64,000 nucleotides of DNA, from the NCBI RefSeq assembly GCF_025641885.1, contig NZ_JAOTQN010000001.1:186001-250000 (forward strand), in the 5' to 3' direction. The position numbers and the translations under genes were made by a program. Positions 51,999 through 61,575 of the stretch are shown piece by piece. The notes under the pieces were generated by a model. The model was not told the origin of the DNA and did no database searches. It saw nothing but the letters and a program-made list of their open reading frames with translations. The stretch is from Pyrobaculum sp. 3827-6. GTDB taxonomy: Archaea; Thermoproteota; Thermoprotei; Thermoproteales; Thermoproteaceae. Positions within the stretch are counted from its first letter, which is position 1, and each line of letters starts with the position of its first letter.

Positions 51999-53206
51999 TC
52001 CCGCTGGAAGAGGCTACCACGGTCATAAAAGAGAAGCAGCGGGAGGGGAAGATACACAGGACGCCGACTCTGAGATCCGAGTCTCTGTCTAGAGTCACGG
52101 GGGGCGAGGTTTTCCTAAAGCTGGAGGCTCTGCAGAAGACCGGCTCCTTCAAGATAAGAGGGGCCTACTTCGCCATGCATAAATACATACAGGAGGGGTA
52201 CCGCGAGTTTATAACGGCTTCCTCGGGCAACCACGCCCAGGGGGTGGCCTACGCCGCCCAGCTACACGGCGTTAGGGCCACTGTGGTTATGCCTGAGACT
52301 ACTCCGTGGCTGAAGGTGAAGAAGACGCAAGATTATGGTGCCACTGTGATTCTGCATGGGGAGAGTTACTACGAAGCTGAGATAAAGGCGATGGAGCTCG
52401 TGGGCGGCGGCGCCAAGTTTCTACACGCCTACAACGACTGGTACGTAATCTCGGGCCAGTCCACACTCGGCGTCGAGATTCTTGAGGATTTGGAGAGTGT
52501 GGATGTTGTGGTTGTGCCGGTGGGTGGGGGTGGGCTTATATCTGGCGTCGCGTACGCTGTTAAGAAGAGGAGACCTGGCGTGAGGGTGGTGGGGGTGCAG
52601 GCCAGCGGGGCGCCTGCGGTTTATCTTTCGCTGAAGGAGGGCGGGCTGGTTACTATTGACAGGGTGGACACAATTGCCGACGGCATCGCGGTGAAGAGGC
52701 CGGGGGACATTACGCTGAAGCTTATCCAGGAGTATGTAGACGACATTGTCTTGGTTGATGACAACGAGATTGTCGACGCCATCTACCTACTGCTGGAGAG
52801 GACGAGTGTGGTGGCCGAGGGCGCGGGGGCGGTGGCTGTGGCCGCCTTGATGTCGGGGAAGGTCGATGTGCGTGGGAAGAGGGCTGTGGCGGTGGTGTCC
52901 GGCGGCAATATAGACGCGCCGATTCTCATGCGGGTGTTGATGAAGGCCTTGGCGAGGCAGAGGCGTGTTGTTAGGCTCGTTGGGGAGGTGCCCGACAGAC
53001 CTGGCACGCTGGCCAAGGCGTCGTCGCTACTGGCTTCTCACAACGTCAATATTCTGGAGGTCTACCACGAGCGTTACGATCCTGAGCAGAGGCCGAACTA
53101 CGTGAGGCTTATATTCGTCGTGGAGATACCAGGCACTCTCGACATGTCGAAACTGCTGGATGAACTGGAGAGGAGCGGCTTCTACTTCAAGCTGGCTCCT
53201 CACTAA
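51995..53206 (+). CDS. ilvA: Threonine dehydratase with ACT domain
   Basis: A 403-residue fold-type II PLP enzyme that deaminates threonine (or serine) to a 2-oxo acid, the first step toward isoleucine or part of threonine breakdown. The PLP lysine is in KTGSFKIRGA, the phosphate loop is VPVGGGGLISG and ASSGNHAQGVA contacts the substrate. The C-terminal 75 residues are an ACT domain (VPDRPGTLAKASSLLASHNV), indicating allosteric control. It is coupled to the aminotransferase by an ATGA overlap. Biosynthetic versus catabolic use cannot be decided. Confidence 0.92.
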   Translation: MIPLEEATTVIKEKQREGKIHRTPTLRSESLSRVTGGEVFLKLEALQKTGSFKIRGAYFAMHKYIQEGYREFITASSGNHAQGVAYAAQLHGVRATVVMPETTPWLKVKKTQDYGATVILHGESYYEAEIKAMELVGGGAKFLHAYNDWYVISGQSTLGVEILEDLESVDVVVVPVGGGGLISGVAYAVKKRRPGVRVVGVQASGAPAVYLSLKEGGLVTIDRVDTIADGIAVKRPGDITLKLIQEYVDDIVLVDDNEIVDAIYLLLERTSVVAEGAGAVAVAALMSGKVDVRGKRAVAVVSGGNIDAPILMRVLMKALARQRRVVRLVGEVPDRPGTLAKASSLLASHNVNILEVYHERYDPEQRPNYVRLIFVVEIPGTLDMSKLLDELERSGFYFKLAPH

Positions 53207-53236
53207 AGATTAAAAGTAGGGCTTTTCGCAAATTCG

Positions 53237-53953
53237 ATGAAGACCAAGTTGCTCTACCAAGAGGACTCCTACGTCAAGGAGTTCGACGCAACTGTGCTCG
53301 ACGTCTCTGGGAACGAGGTGGTGCTGGACAAAACCGCGTTTCACGACGGGACTGGGGGCGTCGAGGCTGACAGCGGCTTTCTTGTGTTTGGAGGGGAGAG
53401 GTACGGCGCCAAGGCGGCTCACAAGGGTGGAGAGGTGGTACACGTCTTGGATAGGCTGCCTGTTTTTAAGCCGGGCGACGTGGTGAGGGGCGTGGTTGAC
53501 TGGGAGAAGCGGTATAGGAAAATGAGGCTCCACACGGCGGCGCATATACTATCTGCCGTTCTCTACAACAGGTACAACGCCTTGATTACAGGGGGCGAAA
53601 TTACACATGAATACGCCCGCGACGACTTCAATATAGAGGGGGACATGGCCGCCGTGAGGAAGATATTCGAGGAGGCGGTTGCGGAGGCGAACCAGATAGC
53701 GCAGCGGGGTATCGAGGTTAGGGTGTACTGGCTACCGCGTGAGGAGGCGTTGAAGATCCCGGGGGTGGTGAAGCTGGCGGAGAAGATGCCGCCCGACCTC
53801 CCCACCCTCAGAATTGTGGAGATCCCCGGCGTAGATATACAGGCGGACGGGGGGCCCCACGTCAGGAACACGAAGGAGATAGGGACCGTCAGGATTATCA
53901 AGGTTGAGAACAGGGGGAGGGGGAAGAAGAGGCTTTACTACACTGTGGAGTAG
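53237..53953 (+). CDS. alaX: Alanyl-tRNA editing protein AlaX
   Basis: A 238-residue trans-editing enzyme that removes serine wrongly attached to tRNA-Ala. The zinc ligands are in LHTAAHIL (HxxxH). The second motif, usually CxxxH, reads QADGGPHVRNT, so the cysteine ligand is replaced by aspartate or alanine-region residues, as in some AlaX. The N-terminal beta domain (AFHDGTGGVEADSG) matches AlaX-M. Its last base is shared with the antiporter start (TAGTG). Confidence 0.9.
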   Translation: MKTKLLYQEDSYVKEFDATVLDVSGNEVVLDKTAFHDGTGGVEADSGFLVFGGERYGAKAAHKGGEVVHVLDRLPVFKPGDVVRGVVDWEKRYRKMRLHTAAHILSAVLYNRYNALITGGEITHEYARDDFNIEGDMAAVRKIFEEAVAEANQIAQRGIEVRVYWLPREEALKIPGVVKLAEKMPPDLPTLRIVEIPGVDIQADGGPHVRNTKEIGTVRIIKVENRGRGKKRLYYTVE

Positions 53954-55485
53954 TGGAGTCTCCGCTGGGCGCCGCCTCGGTTTCGATACTCCTCGGCGTT
54001 TTATTCGCCTATGTCCTCGACAGGTTAGAGTTCCCGCCGTTTCTGGGTTTTTTCATAGCCGGGGTCTTGACGAGGTACCTCCTAGGCGTCCACCTGCCCG
54101 AGATATACCTCCAAGTCCTCATATCGCTGGTCGCGTTTGAGGTGGGGCGCCAGCTGGGGGTGAGCGGCCTGTCGCCAGCGGCCTTCTTCGCGGTTATTCT
54201 AGAAACCGCGTTTATTACCGGCCTCTCAGTTCTAATATTCAGACTCGCCGGGTTTAAGACAATAGAGGCCCTGGCCGTGGCTTTGATGTTGCTGAGCTCG
54301 TCTAGCCTCCTCGTGCTGAAGCTCACCCAAAGCCTCCCCACGGAGGCTAGAAACATCGCCATGTCTCTCACAACGCTGGAGGACACAGTTCTCTTTTTTG
54401 CACTGAGCCTCCTCACCGGCGGGACAACCGTGGAGAGCTTGCCCGTCAACCTCGTCGTAATAACTATCCTCGGCGGCGTGTCTCTCGCGTTGTTCTCCTA
54501 CATAGACAGGTTTATAATTGGACGCGACTACGCCCTGCCCTTTGCCTTAGCCACGGCGTTTGGTTTTGTCTACGTCGTCCAGTACCTCCGCATAGCCTCT
54601 CCCTATCTCGGGGCCTTTCTCGCCGGGTACGTCTTCTCGAGGACGGATACGCGTGGCGTACATACAAAAGAGGCGGCCGCCCTCTCTGGCCTAATAATCT
54701 ACGCATATATGCTAGCCGTGGGCGTCTCCCTCCCGACGCCTAGGCTGAATCTGTTGTTTTTCGCTCTCAGCATAGCCGTGGCGCTTCTCGCAGTGCTCAT
54801 CAGATCTGTATCCGTCTTCTTCGCATCTCTTTTCGTCACGGGTAGTCCAAGGCTATCCGCCGGCGTCTCGCTGTCAACCGCCCACCTCTCGGAGCTGTCC
54901 CTCACAATTCCGGTGCTGGCGTACAGCTTCGGCGTCGTAAAAAACTCAGAGCTTGTGTTCGCCCTCTCGATCGCTCCGATATTTACGCTATTCATAGCGC
55001 CTCTTGTGTGGCGGCAACGTAGCCTCATTGAAAGCTACGTCGGGAGCCGTGTGAAGGAGCTTAAATCCACCGTGGCCTACGAAAAGCTCTACAAGGTTAT
55101 CACGCGCGCCTTCACGACCGCGGCCAAGCTGGCGATTCTAATGGTGGTCGTCGCGCTTGCCTTTAGTTACATGGGCGTGCTGTCTCTCGTAGTCTTGATA
55201 CCTTCCGCCTACTTCCTCTCAAAATACTTTAGAGAGATCTACAACGACTTGTTGATAGCGCTGAGGGAATACGAGGGGGCGCGCTACGGAAGCGTGACTG
55301 TGCTCATCTCCACGTCGGCCCTGGCGCTGTACGTAGCAATCGCCCTCCTGTCCCCCATACTGGAGGCCCACGTCTACATCATAGGGCTGATAATCGCGGT
55401 GCTCACCTACACCCTCTACGTAGTCTACCGGGAGCTACAGAGCGACCGCGACAGGCGGTTGAGCTCCTCGACCACTACGCGGTAG
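53953..55485 (+). CDS. Cation/proton antiporter (CPA2/KefB-type)
   Basis: A 510-residue membrane protein with twelve to thirteen helices. The antiporter core shows LEFPPFLGFFIAGVLTRYLL (helix 2 region), LMLLSSSSLLVLKL, the TLEDTVLFF segment (conserved acidic residue in the unwound helix) and YLGAFLAGYVFSR. An additional C-terminal membrane part follows in place of a TrkA regulatory domain. It likely exchanges Na+ or K+ for protons. Its start overlaps the AlaX stop by one base, and its end overlaps the convergent 115-residue gene by 61 bases. Confidence 0.87.
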   Translation: MESPLGAASVSILLGVLFAYVLDRLEFPPFLGFFIAGVLTRYLLGVHLPEIYLQVLISLVAFEVGRQLGVSGLSPAAFFAVILETAFITGLSVLIFRLAGFKTIEALAVALMLLSSSSLLVLKLTQSLPTEARNIAMSLTTLEDTVLFFALSLLTGGTTVESLPVNLVVITILGGVSLALFSYIDRFIIGRDYALPFALATAFGFVYVVQYLRIASPYLGAFLAGYVFSRTDTRGVHTKEAAALSGLIIYAYMLAVGVSLPTPRLNLLFFALSIAVALLAVLIRSVSVFFASLFVTGSPRLSAGVSLSTAHLSELSLTIPVLAYSFGVVKNSELVFALSIAPIFTLFIAPLVWRQRSLIESYVGSRVKELKSTVAYEKLYKVITRAFTTAAKLAILMVVVALAFSYMGVLSLVVLIPSAYFLSKYFREIYNDLLIALREYEGARYGSVTVLISTSALALYVAIALLSPILEAHVYIIGLIIAVLTYTLYVVYRELQSDRDRRLSSSTTTR

Positions 55486-55772
55486 AATTCATCTACGGGA
55501 GGCGGAATATCGGCGCACCTCTCCCAAGCCTCTCGGAACGCCTTAGCCAGCCCGTAGTCTAGCCCGGTGACACTCTCCGGATCCACCTCCACCTCGGGCA
55601 GGATTAGAGACATCAGCGCTATGTGGTGTGCGTGCAGTCTGGCGGCTCTCTCAAGCTCCTCTTTTGAATATTCAGCGTCGGCTAGGGAGAAGGCCTTTTG
55701 TCTATGCACCTCGGCCAGCGCGCTCCGGGCCAGCGACGGGTCGCGTCTCTTCAACACCTCTAAAACATCCAC
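55425..55772 (-). CDS. Helical hypothetical protein (115 aa)
   Basis: A 115-residue, mostly helical, acidic protein of unknown function (EEAERAARLHAHHIAL-type segments; conserved-looking YGLAKAFREAWERC). The GTG at 55772 is chosen because TATA AAGTATTTAAC (about 55795-55805, minus strand) lies about 26 bases upstream; the longer frame from 55823 overlaps the divergent gene. It overlaps the convergent antiporter gene by 61 bases. Confidence 0.6.
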   Translation of the reverse strand: MDVLEVLKRRDPSLARSALAEVHRQKAFSLADAEYSKEELERAARLHAHHIALMSLILPEVEVDPESVTGLDYGLAKAFREAWERCADIPPPVDEFYRVVVEELNRLSRSLCSSR

Positions 55773-55855
55773 GTCGGAGGCTCCAGGCGGTGTTAAATAC
55801 TTTAGTGATATGAATGGTACCAAACCGATTTTTAATTACGCAGTGTGGTATAGAC

Positions 55856-56827
55856 GTGGTTTTGATCCGCGTAGACGGCCGCGAGGAGGTGGTGGCGACT
55901 GTCGACGACCTGGAGAGACTCTGCAAGAGGCTGAGGGAGGAGTTGCAGAGGTCCGAGTGTCAATACAACTCGTGGTACATCAGGGTGCCCCCCGACAGAC
56001 TCCTCGCCTTGCTGAAGAGGGTATACGTAAAGTATGCACAGGGGGTGCTCGGCGTCGGCGACGTCATATCGGAGTTTCTAGACGAGTATAAGCTGTCTAG
56101 GAGCCTGGCGAGGGTGATAACCCCCACCCTCAGCTCCCTCGGCTTGACAGCCTCTGGAAAGTTCACCGCGGCGGCCGTGGAGGTCGGCAAACTGCTCCAC
56201 GAGGGGAGGCTTGACGAGGCTAGGGAGAGGCTACGTTCAATATTTGCGAGAAACTGCGTGTTGAGGGAGATCATGGAGAAGGCGGCCGACTGCGCAGAGA
56301 TAGAGAAAGCCGTGGTTTCTGTGCTGACGGCGTATGGAAAGAGCCTCAGATTCGACGAGGTTAAGTACACCGTGGAGCTCTTGAAAATTGCCCACCCACG
56401 TTGCGAAGACTGCAACCTGTCATGTGTCACGCCTAGGAAAATCGCCAACTGCGTCGAGAGGATAGTCCAGCTAGCCGCTCCCCACACGAGGGAGCTTTTT
56501 GAAAAGCTGGACATATCACTCCTGCCGGAGCACCTAGAGTACCTCAGAGCCGACCCGTCCACCTTTCTAATTAGCGTGAGGGGCACCGACAAACACATAG
56601 GCAAGATAATTATCGGAGAAGCTATCGAAAGCGTCCAGCTCCCCCAGTTGAAAAACTCCCTGGCCAAACTCGACGAGAAGATCGTCGAGGGCGTGTACGA
56701 GGTCTATGTAAAGATCATCCCCATACTCGAAGGAGACGACAAGTGCAAAACAATGAAGCTACTACTCGAAGTAGTACGAGGCGACTTAGAAAAGGCATCA
56801 AAAATCGTCAAGCTGACTTCCAGCTGA
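55856..56827 (+). CDS. Conserved hypothetical protein (323 aa)
   Basis: A 323-residue soluble protein I do not recognise. The N-terminal 50 residues are beta-alpha; the middle is helical, and a CEDCNLSC segment about residue 185 with a nearby NCVERI could bind a metal or Fe-S cluster. The GTG at 55856 is taken as start because TATA ATTTTTAATTA (55828-55838) lies about 24 bases upstream; an ATG at 55814 would lie before the TATA. It is divergent from the 115-residue gene. Confidence 0.65.
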   Translation: MVLIRVDGREEVVATVDDLERLCKRLREELQRSECQYNSWYIRVPPDRLLALLKRVYVKYAQGVLGVGDVISEFLDEYKLSRSLARVITPTLSSLGLTASGKFTAAAVEVGKLLHEGRLDEARERLRSIFARNCVLREIMEKAADCAEIEKAVVSVLTAYGKSLRFDEVKYTVELLKIAHPRCEDCNLSCVTPRKIANCVERIVQLAAPHTRELFEKLDISLLPEHLEYLRADPSTFLISVRGTDKHIGKIIIGEAIESVQLPQLKNSLAKLDEKIVEGVYEVYVKIIPILEGDDKCKTMKLLLEVVRGDLEKASKIVKLTSS

Positions 56828-57073
56828 AGAGCCAGATCCATACCCCTCAGCTGAATTAGCCCCCCACTTCTACCACCCCCATCGTGCCACGGCAGGGGTC
56901 TAACACGGGGACGGGCTGGCGCAATCACAGCCACGATCACTATATACACATGAGCGGCCGCTCCTCCGCGGCGTTCTACAGTAGGAGGCTTCGGGCCGCC
57001 CCGCCTCTATACGGAGAGGTGTGGGACAGCGCTACGCGGCGGGCCGACGCTGAGCTAGGGCCCCTCTAGGGAA
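56828..57073. other. Intergenic stretch, possible gene remnant
   Basis: This gap contains a TATA-like CACTATATAC (about 56937-56946) immediately followed by an ATG (56950) opening a 39-codon frame (SGRSSAAFYSRRLRAAPPLY) to 57069. The distance between TATA and ATG is too short for a leaderless gene and the protein is not recognisable. No RNA motif was found. Confidence 0.3.
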
Positions 57074-57910
57074 CTACTTTACCGATGGTCTACTGTCTAT
57101 GCGGTGTGTGGTTTCGAATGTCCTGACTGCAAATAGCTTTCCTTTTGTGAAGGCCCTCACCTCTACGTAGGGCGCCAGGCCGGAGGTGGCGATTTTCTGG
57201 CCTAGGACGGTGTCTATCTGGAATATACCAGTCTCGTTTGTCATGTGTACGTTGATGGCTAGGGGCCTGGTTTCGTTTGCTACGAGTTCTACCCGCTCTA
57301 TAGCCAGGGCGCTCAGCGCGTGTATGTCGTTTTTCCCAGCTCTGTAGGGGTACCTAGCCCTCCCGCTGCTCATATCTGTCCCGTCTGCGATTTTGGCGCA
57401 GGCGGCCTCGAACGTGAGGCAGTTGTACGCCTCGTCGTGGCAGAACACGGCGTGCATCACCTCCTGTTTGAGCATGTACATCTTTTCTGTGTTGCCGTAC
57501 ACCTTCGACAGTATCTTCTCGGCTATCCTGTCTGTCAGCAAGGCGGAGTATATGGGATGGTGTGTCCTGTGTACCGAGTTGCCAATGTCGTGTAGATAGG
57601 CGCCCATCAGAGTCACCACCATGGAGTCCTCCCAGTCGCCCACGCCGTCGGCGACGACGCTGGGCTTGAACCCCTTGTCGGCGAGAATTTTGTATATAGC
57701 CAGGGCGCTGCCAGCCACAATTCTCGAGTGGACTGGGCCATGGTCGTTGTACCGTAGCCTCTGTACGGCGAAGACGTTGGCCATTTTTAGATACGCCTGG
57801 ACCTCCACATCAGACGTAAGGAGCTCCCACACCTTTCTAACCCTATCGCTGTCTGGGATAATTCTATCGATCAGCTTCACGCCAACTTCATATACAAGCT
57901 CCTTCTCCAC
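57074..57910 (-). CDS. HD-domain phosphohydrolase
   Basis: A 278-residue metal-dependent hydrolase. The HD signature residues are seen in YNDHGPVHSRIV (H), GAYLHDIGNSVHR (HD) and KIADGTDM (D), as in HD phosphohydrolases that act on nucleotides or phosphate esters. The last 80 residues form a beta domain (AINVHMTNETGIFQID) of unknown role. A TATA box (TTTAAAATT, about 57932-57940, minus strand) lies 26 bases before the GTG. It is divergent from cutA. Confidence 0.82.
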   Translation of the reverse strand: MEKELVYEVGVKLIDRIIPDSDRVRKVWELLTSDVEVQAYLKMANVFAVQRLRYNDHGPVHSRIVAGSALAIYKILADKGFKPSVVADGVGDWEDSMVVTLMGAYLHDIGNSVHRTHHPIYSALLTDRIAEKILSKVYGNTEKMYMLKQEVMHAVFCHDEAYNCLTFEAACAKIADGTDMSSGRARYPYRAGKNDIHALSALAIERVELVANETRPLAINVHMTNETGIFQIDTVLGQKIATSGLAPYVEVRAFTKGKLFAVRTFETTHRIDSRPSVK

Positions 57911-57931
57911 TCTAATGGGGAGATTGACCCA

Positions 57932-57950
57932 ATTTTAAATTTTTAATACA
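57932..57950. promoter_or_regulatory. Divergent promoter region of HD hydrolase and cutA
   Basis: The 19-base AT-rich block AATTTTAAATTTTTAATAC contains two overlapping TATA boxes: TTTAAAATT read leftward, 26 bases from the HD hydrolase GTG, and ATTTTTAATAC read rightward, about 25 bases from the cutA ATG. Confidence 0.55.
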
Positions 57951-57968
57951 ATCCAAAATCCATCCCCT

Positions 57969-58280
57969 ATGTATACAACTGTATTTATCACAGCTCCAGA
58001 TAGGGAGAGCGGTAAGAAAATAGCTAGGCATATTTTGGAGAGGAGGCTTGCGGCTTGTGTCAACATGTCGCCGGTGAGTTCAATGTATTGGTGGGATGGA
58101 AAGATTGAGGAGGCCGACGAGGTTCTCCTAATAGTCAAGACCAGCGCAGATAAGTTGGACGAGCTTATAAAAGAGGTGAAGTCTGTACACCCCTACCAGG
58201 TGCCCGAGATAATAGCGTTGCCCATATCGGGGGGCTACAGAGAGTATTTAAAATGGGTCGAGCGGGAGACCCATGCCTAG
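57969..58280 (+). CDS. cutA: Divalent-cation tolerance protein CutA
   Basis: A 103-residue trimeric protein of the CutA1 family. Diagnostic segments: FITAPDRESGKKIARHILER, RLAACVNMSPVSSMYWWDGK and VHPYQVPEIIALPI. It is linked to copper or general metal tolerance in bacteria, though its molecular role is unclear. Its end overlaps the apgM start by eight bases, so the two are co-transcribed. Confidence 0.93.
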   Translation: MYTTVFITAPDRESGKKIARHILERRLAACVNMSPVSSMYWWDGKIEEADEVLLIVKTSADKLDELIKEVKSVHPYQVPEIIALPISGGYREYLKWVERETHA

Positions 58281-59508
58281 CGTCTTGTGGATTCTATTCG
58301 ACGGCGGGGGGGACAGGCCGAACGGCGGAAAGACGCCGTTTTACGTAGCCTTCAAGCCCACGATAGACTACCTAACATCCCTCGGGTCGTGCGGCGTGCT
58401 TGATCCCATATCCCCCGGCGTCAGGCCTGGCTCCGACACGGCGCATCTAGCCCTATTTGGATACGACCCGTATAGGTACTACACGGGGCGCGGCGCCTTT
58501 GAGGCCCTCGGGGCAGACGTGGCGCTGAAGCCCGGCGACGTGGCATTCCGGACAAACCTAGCCACGGTCGACGACTCGGACGTGGTGCTGGATAGACGTG
58601 CGGGCCGCTACATAGCGCCCGAGGAGGCCAGGGCCGTGGAGGAGCTGATGAACAAGATAGGCGAGGAGGTGGGGCGGAGGTACGGCGTCGAGGTGTTGTA
58701 CAAATCCACGGTGGAGCACAGGGGGGTTCTGGTGCTGAGAGGGGCGGTGAGTCACAAGGTAAGCGATACGGATCCGCACAAGGTCGGGGCCAAGATTATG
58801 CAGTCGGTACCTCTTGACAACAGTAAAGAGGCGGCCCTCACGGCGGAGGTGGTTAACGAAATTACGAGACGCTTCAAAGAGGCGTCTAGGGAGATGGAGG
58901 TGAACAAGGCCAGGAGGTTGCAGGGGCGTCTGCCGATAAACACAATTCTCCTCAGGGGCGGCGGCTATATGCCGCATATAGAGCCCATCAAGGAGAGATA
59001 CAACATCAGGGCGGCCGCCATCGCAGGGGTTGCGTTAATCAGAGGCGTGGCGCGGGCGGTGGGCATGGATGTATACACAGCGCCCGGCCTCGGCGGGACG
59101 AAGGACGATGTCTTTGACAATGCGGTTAAGCTCGCCGTGGATCTCATGTCTACGTACGACCTGGTATTTCTACACGTCAAGGGGACAGACAGCACCAGCC
59201 ACGACGGGGACTTCGGCGGGAAGGTGTCTGTCATCGAGAGGCTGGACAAGGCCCTGGCGCCGCATCTAGACAACCTATTGAAGAACTACGTCGTGGTCAC
59301 CTCAGATCACGCCACTCCAGTCAGCGTGAGGGAGCACACAGGCGAGCCCGTGCCGATACTTCTCTACGGACCCGACGTCGTCGCCGACGACGTGGGGAAA
59401 TTCTCAGAGCTCACGTGTTGGAGAGGCGCCTTGGGGAGGCTGAGGGGCATAGACGTCATGCCGATTCTGGGCAGCTACCTAACTCTAACTGAGAAGTTCG
59501 GCGAGTGA
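58273..59508 (+). CDS. apgM: Cofactor-independent phosphoglycerate mutase, archaeal type
   Basis: A 411-residue alkaline-phosphatase-superfamily enzyme interconverting 3- and 2-phosphoglycerate in glycolysis and gluconeogenesis. Metal and phosphate ligands are visible in [33 protein letters not shown] (catalytic serine in SDTA), [15 protein letters not shown] and [10 protein letters not shown]. The length fits archaeal ApgM. It overlaps both neighbours (8 bases with cutA, 4 with the 98-residue gene). Confidence 0.93.
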   Translation: MPSVLWILFDGGGDRPNGGKTPFYVAFKPTIDYLTSLGSCGVLDPISPGVRPGSDTAHLALFGYDPYRYYTGRGAFEALGADVALKPGDVAFRTNLATVDDSDVVLDRRAGRYIAPEEARAVEELMNKIGEEVGRRYGVEVLYKSTVEHRGVLVLRGAVSHKVSDTDPHKVGAKIMQSVPLDNSKEAALTAEVVNEITRRFKEASREMEVNKARRLQGRLPINTILLRGGGYMPHIEPIKERYNIRAAAIAGVALIRGVARAVGMDVYTAPGLGGTKDDVFDNAVKLAVDLMSTYDLVFLHVKGTDSTSHDGDFGGKVSVIERLDKALAPHLDNLLKNYVVVTSDHATPVSVREHTGEPVPILLYGPDVVADDVGKFSELTCWRGALGRLRGIDVMPILGSYLTLTEKFGE

Positions 59509-59801
59509 CCGACCTAGGCATCATCCCCATCTCCAGGCTGAGGAGGGCGATCGAGGAGGTGGGCGGCCAGATATGGTTCTTCATAGACTTCGATCCTTTC
59601 CGAACTGTCTACACCCTGGCCCTCTGCGGGGGCTCTCCCTGTGTCGTCATCTCGGGGCAGGACATGTCGCCTATACAACTCACGCTTGAGGAGTATCTGA
59701 GAATTGAGAGAGACGAGAGGAAAATCGCAAGCCTCCACTACACCATTCAATATCTTCTACACAAAACTTACGGCGACTCTCCGCGAGAGTCTATTGAGTA
59801 G
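59505..59801 (+). CDS. Small hypothetical protein (98 aa)
   Basis: A 98-residue alpha/beta protein (IWFFIDFDPFRTVYTLALCG) of unknown function. It starts with GTG in a four-base overlap with apgM, and its last 45 bases overlap the convergent mptE gene. A conserved operon with cutA and apgM would support a real gene, which could be checked in other Thermoproteales. Confidence 0.65.
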   Translation: MTDLGIIPISRLRRAIEEVGGQIWFFIDFDPFRTVYTLALCGGSPCVVISGQDMSPIQLTLEEYLRIERDERKIASLHYTIQYLLHKTYGDSPRESIE

Positions 59802-60377
59802 ATGACTCGCCAGAGCCAGCTTCTTCCTCTTCACCAAGTCGCCTCTCTTGACGGGGGCCTCGGGGTTGAAGCCCGATATCGCGATCTCCCGTGCGCCCAT
59901 GTAGTAGGCCAAATAGACGGCCCTGTCCCCGTCGGTGAATCCCGAGACGTTGGCGGTGCAGCCCACCGGCCACGTTTGCACTGTGTAGATATAGGGGCCG
60001 CTGGGGATTAGCCAGTAGTTATCTCCATGTACGTGAACCACCGCAACTCTACCCAGCCCCACGCCCCGGGGGTTGAAGTCGAAGTCGCTGACGACCACGT
60101 CCGGCCTGACGCCGCGCCTTGCCAGCTTCTCCGCTGTGTAGCCCTCGACGGCAACGGTAACGCTGCCGCTTATCAGCTGCTCAAACGGCGGCATGTAGAT
60201 AGCTGGGCAACACCAGTCGAAGTCCCTAAGCGCCTCTATAGACTCGCCGGGGAAGCCAGCCGCCGCGCGCGTCGCCTCTAGATCTCTGTCGAAGGAGAGC
60301 TCCGGCAGTAGCCTCTTGGCTAGGGTGTAGACGTAGGTCCACTCAAGGGGGTCGAATATTACGGATCTACACGGCAC
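59757..60377 (-). CDS. mptE: 6-hydroxymethyl-7,8-dihydropterin pyrophosphokinase
   Basis: A 206-residue archaeal pterin pyrophosphokinase (DUF115 family), which transfers pyrophosphate from ATP to 6-hydroxymethyl-dihydropterin in folate or methanopterin synthesis. Family motifs are VVVSDFDFNP (acidic metal site), VVHVHGDNYWLIP and GFTDGDRAVYLAYYMGA. The gene begins with GTG and its start overlaps the end of the upstream MFS gene by 11 bases. Confidence 0.88.
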   Translation of the reverse strand: MPCRSVIFDPLEWTYVYTLAKRLLPELSFDRDLEATRAAAGFPGESIEALRDFDWCCPAIYMPPFEQLISGSVTVAVEGYTAEKLARRGVRPDVVVSDFDFNPRGVGLGRVAVVHVHGDNYWLIPSGPYIYTVQTWPVGCTANVSGFTDGDRAVYLAYYMGAREIAISGFNPEAPVKRGDLVKRKKLALASHLLNRLSRRVAVSFV

Positions 60378-61518
60378 GGCCCTTGGTCTCGGGGAGGAGC
60401 CAGATGAGCGCCGAGGCCGTTGCCCATACGGCGGCGATGATTATGAGGGCCGAGGAGGAGTAGAGCGGGTAGAGCATTGGCCCAAGTATCATGCCCACCC
60501 TCGCCGCGGAGCCGGACATGCCCGTGGCGGCTCCTCTCACAGCTGTGGGGAACAGCTCAGGCGTGTATGCGTATATCACCCCCCACACGCCTAGGTTGAA
60601 GAAGTTAAGTGCGAGGGCCCACACGACGAGCTCCCCCGACGCCCTGCTGTAGGTAAACAACACCGCCGAGACAGCTGACAGGAGGAAGTACAGAGAGCCC
60701 ACAGGTCTGCGGCCTAGCTTCTCCACTAGATACGCCGCGGAGAAGTAGCCGGGTAGCTGCGCCAGGGTGGTTATAAACATGAATTCGTATGTGCCCACGT
60801 AGGTGAAGCCCCTCTCCTTCACCAACATGGTGGGTAGCCAGAGAAAAGCCCCGTAGTATCCGAAGGCCAGCATTAGCCAGATGGACGAAACAATAGAGAG
60901 CCTATGCAGATCGACCCGAGGCGCCGCGGCGGCCTCCGGTGGCCGCGCCCCTCTGGACTCTATCCATCTCTGCGACTCGGGCAGGGCGAGGCGTATCACC
61001 AGTGCGTAGAAGGCGGTTAGGCTGAGGAGGACAAGCGACGCCCTCCATCCAATAGACGTGAAGAGGTAGAGAGATGTGGCGGCGGCTAGCACCGCCCCTA
61101 GGGACCAGAAGCTTTCTAGAAGCACCACGTTTCTCCCCCTCCTCTCCGGCGGGGAGTTTTCCGAGACGTACGTCGCGACCACTGGCAACTCGCCGCCGAG
61201 CCCCAGCCCCGCGAAGAACCTCACTACGGCGAATTCCAGCCACGACCTGGCCAGAGCCGCGGCGCCGGTGCCAAGGCTGTAGAGAAGGAGAGTCGCAATG
61301 AAGATTTTCCTCCTGCCGAATTTGTCAGCCAGGCGGCCGAACAGCGCGGCGCCTATCAACATGCCTAGGTTGTTGGCGAGTATGACCAACGTCTTTCCCT
61401 GGGTGTCCAGCGCCAGCTCCCCGGCGGCGACTAAGAGGTAGGACAGGATCAAGACATCCATAGCGTCAAACATCCAGCCCAAGCTGCTGAAGATAATCAG
61501 CCTCGTCTCCCCCCTCAC
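60367..61518 (-). CDS. MFS transporter, sugar/aromatic-acid:proton symporter type
   Basis: A 383-residue facilitator with twelve helices. The loop 2-3 motif GRLADKFGRRKIFI, the helix 4 motif RFFAGLGLGGELPVV and the later motif VEKLGRRPVGSLYFL place it in the sugar or aromatic-acid symporter branch. The substrate is unknown. TATA ATTTTAAAAGG (about 61540-61549, minus strand) lies about 26 bases before the GTG. mptE follows on the same strand with an overlap. Confidence 0.85.
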   Translation of the reverse strand: MRGETRLIIFSSLGWMFDAMDVLILSYLLVAAGELALDTQGKTLVILANNLGMLIGAALFGRLADKFGRRKIFIATLLLYSLGTGAAALARSWLEFAVVRFFAGLGLGGELPVVATYVSENSPPERRGRNVVLLESFWSLGAVLAAATSLYLFTSIGWRASLVLLSLTAFYALVIRLALPESQRWIESRGARPPEAAAAPRVDLHRLSIVSSIWLMLAFGYYGAFLWLPTMLVKERGFTYVGTYEFMFITTLAQLPGYFSAAYLVEKLGRRPVGSLYFLLSAVSAVLFTYSRASGELVVWALALNFFNLGVWGVIYAYTPELFPTAVRGAATGMSGSAARVGMILGPMLYPLYSSSALIIIAAVWATASALIWLLPETKGRAV

Positions 61519-61575
61519 GTCGCGATCAACAACACCACCTTTTAAAATAACTGCTGTACACTGTAGCGCCCCCAG

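Noticed and set aside
56937-57069. 39-codon frame as a gene
   Set aside because: Its TATA-like element is too close to the ATG for leaderless transcription and the product is not protein-like enough.
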